Below are positions 1 through 7,800 of a stretch of DNA of 21,205 bases, piece by piece. Source of the stretch: CAZDVQ01 sp964508975 (GTDB lineage: Bacteria > Bacteroidota > Bacteroidia > Chitinophagales > Saprospiraceae); the NCBI GenBank assembly GCA_964508975.1, contig CAZDVQ010000072.1:1-21205 (forward strand). Direction: 5' to 3'. The position numbers and the translations under genes are program-made. The notes below the pieces were generated by a model. The model made no database searches. It worked only from the letters and a program-made list of their open reading frames with translations, and was not told where the DNA came from. Each line of letters begins with the position of its first letter. The first letter of the stretch is position 1.

Positions 1-31
1 GGCCGAAAAATGCTGAAAAACAAACAAAATA

Positions 32-52
32 ATTAACGCTTAATGGCATTGA
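32..52. repeat. 21-bp sequence present as an exact inverted copy at 21154-21174
   Basis: The 21 bases here are the exact reverse complement of 21154-21174, at the opposite end of the window. The core ATTAACGCTTAAT is a near-palindrome with 5-bp arms around a 3-bp centre. The copy abuts the outer end of GC-rich element F, and the similarity continues weakly into the flank (CGCG then a few mismatches). It could be the outer end of a dispersed repeat or a protein-binding site. Confidence 0.55.
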
Positions 53-285
53 GCTCACGCGGTTCCTTGCGCTGGCGTGCACAAGCAGTACACTGTTCGC
101 GTGAGCGATGCAAAGGGGGCTGCGCAGCAGCAGACCGCAGTAGAGCCGACCAATCTGGGCGGCTAACAAGGGCCGAGCGACAGCGAACCACTAAGTGCTC
201 CGTGAGGCAGCAACGCGACCGAACGAACCCGAAGCGTAGCGACCCGCAGGCCGCACTATGCGGCGCTGCGGGGCACGCCCAAAAA
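53..285 (-). repeat. GC-rich intergenic hairpin element, copy F
   Basis: This is non-coding GC-rich sequence in an otherwise AT-rich gap; positions 1-395 hold no credible gene. Read on the minus strand it begins with a short T-run and GGGCGTGCCCCGC, continues through hairpin-forming blocks, and ends in a GCTCACGCG/CGCGTGAGC stem (53-61 with 98-106). About 85 bp (53-140) match 10987-11074 with roughly six differences, so F and E are the same subtype. Open frames through it are by-products of GC-rich repeat sequence: they resemble no protein and their peptides are rich in Arg, Ala and Ser. The function is unknown. Confidence 0.75.
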
Positions 286-344
286 GATAAAATGACAAAA
301 TGTAGCATTGAGGAAATGACGTACTGATTTTACTTAAATAAAAA

Positions 345-371
345 AAGGCTACCCCGTTTTGGAGTAGCCTT
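345..371 (-). terminator. Rho-independent terminator of the 1,358-aa T9SS gene
   Basis: On the minus strand, AAGGCTACTCC pairs with GGGGTAGCCTT around a 5-base loop (one G-U pair), and is followed by a T-rich run. It lies 24 bp past the stop codon at 396. The A-rich opposite flank could make it work in both directions. The stem closely resembles that of the terminator at 4821-4850. Confidence 0.85.
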
Positions 372-395
372 GTCGTTAAGCTATTTTGGCGACAA

Positions 396-3300
396 TTAGT
401 CTTTCACAAATTTTTGTGTAATTACATCACCATCGCAACAAGAAATCTGGATATAGTACAGGCCGTTGGCCAATTGGCTTACATCTAAGGATTGCATGCT
501 ACGACCTTTGCCCAGTTGAACCAACTCGTTATGTAAAATACGACCGTAATTGTCCATGATTTTCACGGTAACTTCAGTAGCATCTTGAGTTTCAAGCTCG
601 TAGTTCAACAATGATTGTGTTGGATTCGGGAACAACTGAACCAACTCGGTACCTTTGATGGCACGCTCCAAGCTGATGATATTGCTGTAGGCCGTGCTTT
701 CATCGGTATCAACCATTTTCAAGCGGTAGTAGCTGATGCCGCCTAGAGGCTGTTCATCTTTATAGTTGTAAGTGTTGGTGTACAGGGCATTTCCAACGGC
801 ATCCACACGACCAATGGTTTGGAAGTTGATACCATCTTTACTGCGTTGAATATCGTAGAATGCAGCATTGTCTTCGGTGGCTGTTGCCCAGTTCAACAAG
901 TTATGGTCAGCGGCTTTTGTTCCCGTAAAGTACATCAACTCAACAGGTAGAGCATTCCCTTTACCAACACCCGTTGCACCTGAACCGCCAGAGAATGAAG
1001 CTAAACCAGCAAACTCTACGTAATGAACACCGTTTTCATCGCCTTCTGAACCGGTTAATTCAATGGTATTGTAAGGGTCAACACCGTTGTAGTTTACGAG
1101 AGCTGGGGTATATGCACCTGAAACTGTTTTGAACCACACAAAACCTTCATCAATAACGTTATTGCTGGCTGAAGTAAAGCTAGTCATCGCATTTTCAACG
1201 GCCGTTTTCTCTGCTGGATCGAAGTAAAAACGAACATCAACCGCCTCGTCAAACGCAGGGGCGTTCACGTTCCAATAGCGGCCCATTACCCAAGTTCCGT
1301 AGCTTGTGGTGGTAACCGAGGTCATAGGGCCTACACTGATGTCAGCCGATGATGCAGCCTTTGCAGCCGCGTTTGCCGCTGAAATTGAGCCATCAGGCGC
1401 CCAGTTGACGGCAAATACAAAGTTGTCGTTGTTGTCCTTGTAGTAGGTCCATGGGCCATCGTCACACTGCCCAACAGAGGACACGCTTGAGCTAGCCAGG
1501 GTAATATTCGATGATGCATCTATAACTGTCAACGTACCATTTACATTGGTAGTACCGTTCCAGAAACCACCACCGCCAAAGTTGTACCCGCCATATTGCC
1601 ACTGGCAAAGCGGGTTCATGCGATACCTGAATGTGTAGTAATAAGTACCTGTACTAGGTGCGGTAAAGCTGTACATGTATTCGTCGTTATTGATACTACC
1701 ACTGTACAGCGGGTTGTAACTCGCTGCAGCCCAAGTAGTCCAGGTAGATGGGTCCGTATCGGCAGAATTATAGCCAAATTCAACGCTTACGCCAGCTCCT
1801 TGGCCGGGGCCATCTGTCACAAACGGTTCGGAAATTAGACCATAAGCATCAAAGGAGTTACCTACACAAACTGTAGCATCTGGTGGCCATTGCAGGTTAG
1901 CCCAGTCAATGATAGCGTTCACGGTTACCTGTCCATTTACGTTTGTCGTTCCGTTCCAAGTACCCCCGTTGTAACCACCATACTGCCAATCACTACTGCA
2001 AGTAGCATGGCGGTAGCGGAAAGTGTAATAATAAGTACCAGGCACTGTGGTTGTAAAATCTGCACGGTACTCATGGTCACCAAACCCGGTTTGAGTATTA
2101 AAGGTAGCACTCGACCAGTTGGTCCAAGTAGATGGGTCGGTGTTGGCGTTGTTGTAGCCAAATTCCACCAACAGTAATGGGTTTGCAGTAGCGCCGACAG
2201 TTAAGCCGGGTTCGTTTACCCGACCGTATGCCGTCATGTTGCTACAAGCGTCTATTGTTGCTGTTGCAGGGAATTGTAGGTTTGTAAATGTAAAATCGTA
2301 TGGTGTAACGCTAACCGAACCGCTGTTATTGGTCGTTCCGTTCCAGCCAGCCGAGCCTCCTGGTGTACCGGCAATCGTCCAGTCACAACCATTTAAGCGA
2401 TACCTGAAGGTGTAGTAGTAAGTACCTGTACCTGGTGGGGTGAAGTTAAAGCTATAACGATCGTCGCCAAAAGGTGTATTTGAGTGGAAGGTAGCAGCTG
2501 ACCAAGTTGTCCATGTGCTAGGATCTGTGTTGGCGTTGCTGTAACCAAATTCAGCATCTATGCCAGGGCCTTGGCCTACACCTGTTATACCTACTTCATT
2601 TATCATGCCCATCACCGTGAATGTACTACAGTTTTCGACAGTGGTACTGGTAGGTGAGCTAAGATACGTATAGTCAGGAATGGCAACTTGCACAATTGTA
2701 TTAGCCTCAACCGCTGGTCCACAAGTACCAGTAACCCGGGCATAATAGGTTCCTGGACCTGCGTTAATAGAACTTCCTGTGCCAAGGTTGGTGCCAGTGC
2801 CTCCAGCACCTGTCCACCAGGTAACTACAGCGCCAGCACCGGCTACACCATTGGCGGTTAGCGTTGTTGTAGCGCTTGCACAGATTTGATTGGATGTAGC
2901 AGTTACCGAGGTTATAGCTGGTATTGCTAATGATCCTACTGTTACACTTGCTTCTGCTGCTGGTGTACAAGTACCAGTAACTCGTGCATAATATGTACCC
3001 GGACCTGCGGTAATGGAGTTTCCTGTGCCAAGGTTGGTACCAGTGCCTCCGGCACCTGTCCACCAGGTTACTGTAGCACCTGTACCTGCGACGCCATTGG
3101 CGGTTAAGGTAGTGGTCGTGTTTGCGCATATCGGGCTTGCAGAGGCTGTAGCAGAGGCAATGGCAGGCAAGGAGTTTGCAACTACCTGTATAACGTTACT
3201 ATAAGCAATATTGCCGCATTTGTCGCTAACCCTGCGGCGGAACCAAGTTGTTTGGGTTAGTGAACCTGGGTCGTAAGTTTGGGTAGCAACCGCTAAACTT

Positions 3301-4472
3301 GTAAATCCAGACGCCCCAGAGGTGGTTGAGGCTTCCCAGTCATAGGTATAACTACCGCCGTTGGTATGTGGTACCGTTCCTTGAGCCGCCGCACCACTTG
3401 TACCAAAATTTCCGGGATCATTGCCAGGACAGAAACTCATTCCATTTGTTATAGTGCCTGAGATGGTACCACCTTGTAGTGCGGTGTAGCCGATAGCATT
3501 GAAGTTTACATCGAAGTATGCGTCGCCACCGCCTTCAACCATGCGGAGTTCAACTCGTGAGTTGGCATCCAAGATACCTGTCCAGATAATACCGTTACCT
3601 GTATTGCAGCAACCATAGTTGGTGGAGGTAAAGTCGTTGGTGCCATCGCCGTTGGCATCAATAATCACTTGGAAGTTATCATCGTGGCCTTGAATTTGGA
3701 CATCGTAACGGTTACAGGGGAAGCCCTGGCGTAGAGCTACTGCGCTCCAGTTATCGTTTGAGGCTGGAGAGCAACCTTGATATCCTGCAATTACGCTAGG
3801 GTTTAATACAGGAGACATCCCATGTGCACCCATGTTAAACTCGGAAGTTGTCGAATTGCTGTAATAACCGACATAGGTACTGAAGTTACCATTATATACA
3901 TTCACGTTCCAGGTATTACTGCCATATGTTTGCGGTGTGCCAGCAGCTTTTGAAACCGAAAGTGTATAGGTTCCTGTAAGGCCAGCAAACCCTTCAATCC
4001 TTGCAAACACAGTTTGGGCGCCAGTAGTGGTTATCGTGATGGAGGATTGAAGACCACAAAAATCGTCATTTATACCTAACGAGACATCACAGCACGAAGT
4101 GCCTAAATAAAGATAAGTGTCAAAATTAGTTGATCCACCACAAGTTGTGAAAGTCCAAGACCCTGCACATGGGATATTTACTTGTATGATGTGGTCTCGA
4201 CCGGTATGGCTTGTACAGTCATCTGCGGTAAGCGTAGGATCTGTTGCTCTTGTTACAGTAACAGTACTTAAAGCTGATGCATTTATCGTTTGTGTTGGGC
4301 AACTCATGGGTGCCAACTCCAAATTTGTCGAAAATGGATTAAAATCTTCTAATACTTGAACAAGATGACGAGCAGAACCCGTGGATTTTAAATGTGAGCT
4401 TCCGCCAGCCAATAGGCTCGTATATGACAGAAACAGGCATTTTAGGAGTAAAATGTAACTAAACTTCTTCAT
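396..4472 (-). CDS. Large T9SS-secreted modular surface protein (paralogue 1)
   Basis: A 1,358-residue secreted or cell-surface protein of unknown specific function. The N-terminus (about 1-23, MKKFSYILLLKCLFLSY) is signal-peptide-like. Visible layout: a pre-peptidase C-terminal-like beta domain (~60-175); a beta domain with an Asp/Gly-rich Ca-binding-type loop DANGDG (~180-330); two Ig-like repeats with WWTGAGGTGTNLGTG (~435-595); three copies of a ~125-residue module ending in WNGTTNVNG (~600-983); a block strongly shared with the neighbouring paralogue (~984-1265); and a T9SS type A sorting domain (LFPNPT at ~1280 to FVKD). Family knowledge: such domains direct export through the type IX system and usually anchoring to the outer surface. 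Oddity: adjacent cysteines (SCCDG) near the C-terminus, conserved in the paralogue. The ATG at 4472 is the natural start. It may act in adhesion or glycan binding, which is inference only. Confidence 0.9.
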   Translation of the reverse strand: MKKFSYILLLKCLFLSYTSLLAGGSSHLKSTGSARHLVQVLEDFNPFSTNLELAPMSCPTQTINASALSTVTVTRATDPTLTADDCTSHTGRDHIIQVNIPCAGSWTFTTCGGSTNFDTYLYLGTSCCDVSLGINDDFCGLQSSITITTTGAQTVFARIEGFAGLTGTYTLSVSKAAGTPQTYGSNTWNVNVYNGNFSTYVGYYSNSTTSEFNMGAHGMSPVLNPSVIAGYQGCSPASNDNWSAVALRQGFPCNRYDVQIQGHDDNFQVIIDANGDGTNDFTSTNYGCCNTGNGIIWTGILDANSRVELRMVEGGGDAYFDVNFNAIGYTALQGGTISGTITNGMSFCPGNDPGNFGTSGAAAQGTVPHTNGGSYTYDWEASTTSGASGFTSLAVATQTYDPGSLTQTTWFRRRVSDKCGNIAYSNVIQVVANSLPAIASATASASPICANTTTTLTANGVAGTGATVTWWTGAGGTGTNLGTGNSITAGPGTYYARVTGTCTPAAEASVTVGSLAIPAITSVTATSNQICASATTTLTANGVAGAGAVVTWWTGAGGTGTNLGTGSSINAGPGTYYARVTGTCGPAVEANTIVQVAIPDYTYLSSPTSTTVENCSTFTVMGMINEVGITGVGQGPGIDAEFGYSNANTDPSTWTTWSAATFHSNTPFGDDRYSFNFTPPGTGTYYYTFRYRLNGCDWTIAGTPGGSAGWNGTTNNSGSVSVTPYDFTFTNLQFPATATIDACSNMTAYGRVNEPGLTVGATANPLLLVEFGYNNANTDPSTWTNWSSATFNTQTGFGDHEYRADFTTTVPGTYYYTFRYRHATCSSDWQYGGYNGGTWNGTTNVNGQVTVNAIIDWANLQWPPDATVCVGNSFDAYGLISEPFVTDGPGQGAGVSVEFGYNSADTDPSTWTTWAAASYNPLYSGSINNDEYMYSFTAPSTGTYYYTFRYRMNPLCQWQYGGYNFGGGGFWNGTTNVNGTLTVIDASSNITLASSSVSSVGQCDDGPWTYYKDNNDNFVFAVNWAPDGSISAANAAAKAASSADISVGPMTSVTTTSYGTWVMGRYWNVNAPAFDEAVDVRFYFDPAEKTAVENAMTSFTSASNNVIDEGFVWFKTVSGAYTPALVNYNGVDPYNTIELTGSEGDENGVHYVEFAGLASFSGGSGATGVGKGNALPVELMYFTGTKAADHNLLNWATATEDNAAFYDIQRSKDGINFQTIGRVDAVGNALYTNTYNYKDEQPLGGISYYRLKMVDTDESTAYSNIISLERAIKGTELVQLFPNPTQSLLNYELETQDATEVTVKIMDNYGRILHNELVQLGKGRSMQSLDVSQLANGLYYIQISCCDGDVITQKFVKD
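1524..2675 (-). repeat. Three tandem ~125-codon beta modules (coding)
   Basis: Three consecutive modules, about residues 600-724, 725-852 and 853-983. Shared landmarks are a Cys early in the module, EFGYNxANTDPSTWTxW, GTYYYTFRYR and a final WNGTTN.xG. Two further copies lie in the larger paralogue. I do not recognise the family. The alternating aromatic pattern suggests a beta-sandwich. Confidence 0.8.
2688..3170 (-). repeat. Two tandem Ig-like repeats (coding)
   Basis: Residues ~435-595 form two ~80-residue repeats, each with the order SPIC/NQIC, TTTLTANGVAG, TWWTGAGGTGTNLGTG, AGPGTYYARVTGTC. This resembles the Ig-like modules common in Bacteroidota surface proteins. DNA identity between copies is visibly high and shared with 6767-7498. 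Confidence 0.8.
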
Positions 4473-4818
4473 AATTGATGTGGTGAGTTGATTCTTATTA
4501 GTTCTTTGTAAAGCACAAGATAAATGAAATTTAGATTCGATTTGAAATTTTGAATTTTTTTAACTTTTTTAAAAGTGTTAAATATAATGTGAATAAATTA
4601 TTTATTTGTTTTAGTATTTTATAGTGTAACTTTTTGGCCTTTTCTGCTATTTTGAGTATGATAATTTTTTAAGCGAATATCGCTATTTATATGCATTTGT
4701 GTGTTATTGTATTTATTTATTAAGTAGTAAAGCAATCTAATGTATATATAACAAAAATAAATAAATTGCATTCCCAACCCAGCAACCTGTGGCAATGATA
4801 AGTGCAATCTTTACTAAA
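4473..4818. other. AT-rich intergenic gap between the two T9SS genes
   Basis: About 345 bp of strongly AT-rich DNA with no credible gene. It must hold the promoter of the 1,358-aa gene unless transcription reads through the terminator at 4821-4850. Near matches to the Bacteroidota -7 box (TATATTTA, TAAATTTC on the minus strand) occur, but no copy has a well-placed TTG, so no promoter is called. Confidence 0.6.
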
Positions 4819-4820
4819 CA

Positions 4821-4850
4821 AAAAAGGCTACCCTTTCGAGTAGCCTTTTT
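4821..4850 (-). terminator. Rho-independent terminator of the 1,942-aa T9SS gene
   Basis: AAAAAGGCTAC and GTAGCCTTTTT form a perfect 11-bp stem around an 8-base loop, with T-runs on either strand. It lies 20 bp beyond the stop at 4871. The symmetry means it could act in both directions. The stem shares GGCTAC/GTAGCC with the terminator at 345-371, consistent with duplication of gene plus terminator. Confidence 0.88.
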
Positions 4851-4870
4851 ACTTTGTATCTGATCTGAAA

Positions 4871-7800
4871 CTATTGTTTCACAAACTTCTGGTTAATCAC
4901 TTTGCCATCGCAACAGCTGATGCTCAGGTAGTACATACCGGCACTTAATTGACTGATATCCATGGTTTTTACGTTTTGACCAGTGCTAACTTGAACGGTC
5001 TCGGTACTAATCAATCGCCCGAAGTTGTCCAGCAAGCGCACGCTGATTTCGTCATCGTTTTCGGCCAGCAACTCGTAGTTCAAGAACGCGTTGGCCGGGT
5101 TAGGGAACAAGCCTACCAGCTCGGTGCCCTTGGCGCTACGCTCCAGGCTAATCACGTTGCTGAACTTGACACTGCCGTCGAGGTCAACCATACGCAAGCG
5201 GTAATACGAGACCCCGGCAAGCGGGCGCTCGTCGTCAAAGCTGTAGAGTAGGGTAGCGTTGCTATTACCCGCTGCATCCTCTCTGCCAATGGCCTGGAAG
5301 TTCACGCCATCTTTGCTCCGCTCAATATCAAAATACGCGGTGTTCTGCTCGGTCTCGGTAGCCCATTTCAACTGGTTGTAGGCCTCTTGCTTGGTACCCG
5401 TGAAGTAGAGCAACTCTACCGGGAGCGCGTTGCCCTTACCCACGCCTGTTGCACCAGAACCACCAGAGAACGACGATAAACCATCAAACTGCACATAGGT
5501 AACACCATTTTCAGTACCCGGAGTACCCGTCAACTCGATGGTATTGTAAGGGTCAACACCGTTGTAATCCACGATGGCGGGCGAGTAAGGGCCCGACACG
5601 GTTTTGAACCACACGAAACCTTCATCGATGACATTGTTGCTAGCCGATGTGAAACCGGTCATGGCGTTTTCAACGGCAGTTTTCTCAGCCGGGTCGTAGT
5701 AGAACCTGACGTCAACGGCCTCGTCGAAGCCTGGCGCGTTCACGTTCCAGTAACGGCCCATCACCCAGGTACCATAGCTCGTGGTGGTCACCGAGGTCAT
5801 TGGCCCCACGCTGATATCGACCGATGAAGCCGCCTTGGCAGCAGCATTTGCCGCAGAAATGGAGCCATCAGGTGCCCAGTTTATGGCAAACACGAAGTTG
5901 TCGTTGTTGTCCCTGTAATAAGTCCATACACCATCGTCACATTGACCAACAGAGGCCACGCTAGAGCTGGCCAGAACCACGGAGGCAGAAGCATCCAGTA
6001 CCGTCAGCACTCCATTAACGTTTGTAGTACCGTTCCAAAAACCATTTGTAGCACCGTATTGCCAGTCGCAGCCGTTCTTACGATACCTGAAAGTATAATA
6101 ATGGTCTACAACGACAATTGGCGTAAATGAATACATGTATTCATCGTTGTTGCCTTGCTGGGTATTGTAATTAGCTGATAACCAGTTCGTCCAAGTACTT
6201 GGGTCGGTATTGCTAGTACTATAGCCAAACTGTGCCTCGATGCCAGCGTTGGCCCCTGCCGCCTCGGTCATGCCTGGCTCGTAAACTTGGCCATAAACAT
6301 CAAAGCTAGAACCTAGACAAACTTCCCCGCTGGCAGGGAATTGTAGGTTGGCAAAATCAATCGGGGCCACCACGTTCACCACGCCGCTCACGTTGCTTGT
6401 ACCGTTCCATGTACCACCGCCGGAGCCGCTGTAGCCACCGTACTGCCAATCACAACCGAGGTAACGGTAGCGGTATGCCGTGTAGTAGGTGCCTTGTGCA
6501 GGCGGTGAAAAACTGTATTGGTATTCATCGTTGTTTGCACCGCCACCGCCAGCGTTAAAGCTTGCGTTCGCCCAGTTTGTCCAAGTATTGGGGTTTGTAT
6601 TGCTTGTGCTATATCCAAATTGTGCCTCGATGTTGGCCCCCTGTAAGCCAGCACCTGGCGTTACACCCAATTCATAAACCTGGCCGTAAACGGTTACGGA
6701 TTGGCAAGCTTCTATAGTGGCGTTAGCGGGGAATTGCAGGTTTACATAATCAAGCGCGGAGTGGGCGTTTACCGTGAAGTTGGCTTCAGCGGCAGGGCTA
6801 CAAGTGCCGGTAACCCTAGCGTAATAGGTGCCAGGCCCCACGGTGATCGATGTGCTTGTACCGAGGTTCGTGCCGGTACCGCCAGCGCCAGTCCACCAAG
6901 TTAAACTTGCTCCTGTACCGCCAACACCATTTGCCGTAAGGGTAGTAGTAGCGCTTGCACAGATAGGGTTAGCGGAGGCGGTTACGGATGTGATGGCGGG
7001 GGAAACAAGCGCTCCAACGGTTACACTCGCCTCGACGGCAGGGCTACAAGTACCCGTGACCCTGGCATAGTAGGTACCAGGACCTGCCATGATTGTATTG
7101 CTCGAACCTAAGTTAGTTCCTGTGCCACCGGCTCCTGTCCACCAAGTTACGGTCGCGCCTGTACCTGTCACGCCGTTGGCGGTCAATGTAGTTACACTGC
7201 CCGGGCAAATTGGGCTCGCCGCTGCCGTGGCCGAGGTGATAGCGGGTAAAGTTTGAGTACCAACTGTAACGCTGGCTTCGACCGCTGGCGAACATGTGCC
7301 CGTTACCCTGGCGAAGTAAGTGCCAGGGCCCGCCACGAGGGTAGTACCAGTACCAAGGTTAGTACCAGTACCGCCAGCACCAGTCCACCAAGTTACGGTA
7401 GCACCTGTTCCTGCAACACCATTGGCCGTCAATGTTGTAGTACTAGCTGGGCAAATCGGGTTAGCCGCAGCTGTAACTGAGGTAATGGCGGGTATTGCGT
7501 TTACGGTTACGGTTTGAGTTGCGCATGCTGTAAGGTTACAAGCACTTTTTTTAGCCGTAGCATAAGTAGTAGTTACAGTTGGTGAAACAGTAAGCGTAGT
7601 ACCCGTTCCAATGATTGGTCTATCGGCCAGTGTAATAAAATCAATGTCCATAGTTACACCCGAGTTGCCAGTCCAGTCGAAACGCCAGCCAAGAATATTC
7701 CCACCGGTAGTGTATTGTGGATCGGTATGCATATCGATGTTTAGTATCTGCCAGTTGCCATCTGAAATAAGGTTACCAACACCAGATTCCCCACCTACTG

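Noticed and set aside
33..327. Open frames of ~90 codons on both strands through element F
   Set aside because: They lie wholly in GC-rich repeat DNA, have Arg/Ala/Ser-rich low-information peptides, resemble no protein and overlap each other on opposite strands.
4619..4807. 62-codon frame in the AT-rich gap between the T9SS genes
   Set aside because: Low-complexity Ile/Tyr/Asn peptide from AT-rich DNA; no start context or homology pattern.
6767..7498. Regularly spaced repeats as a CRISPR-like array
   Set aside because: The period is ~243 bp and in-frame; both repeat and intervening sequence encode Ig-like modules.
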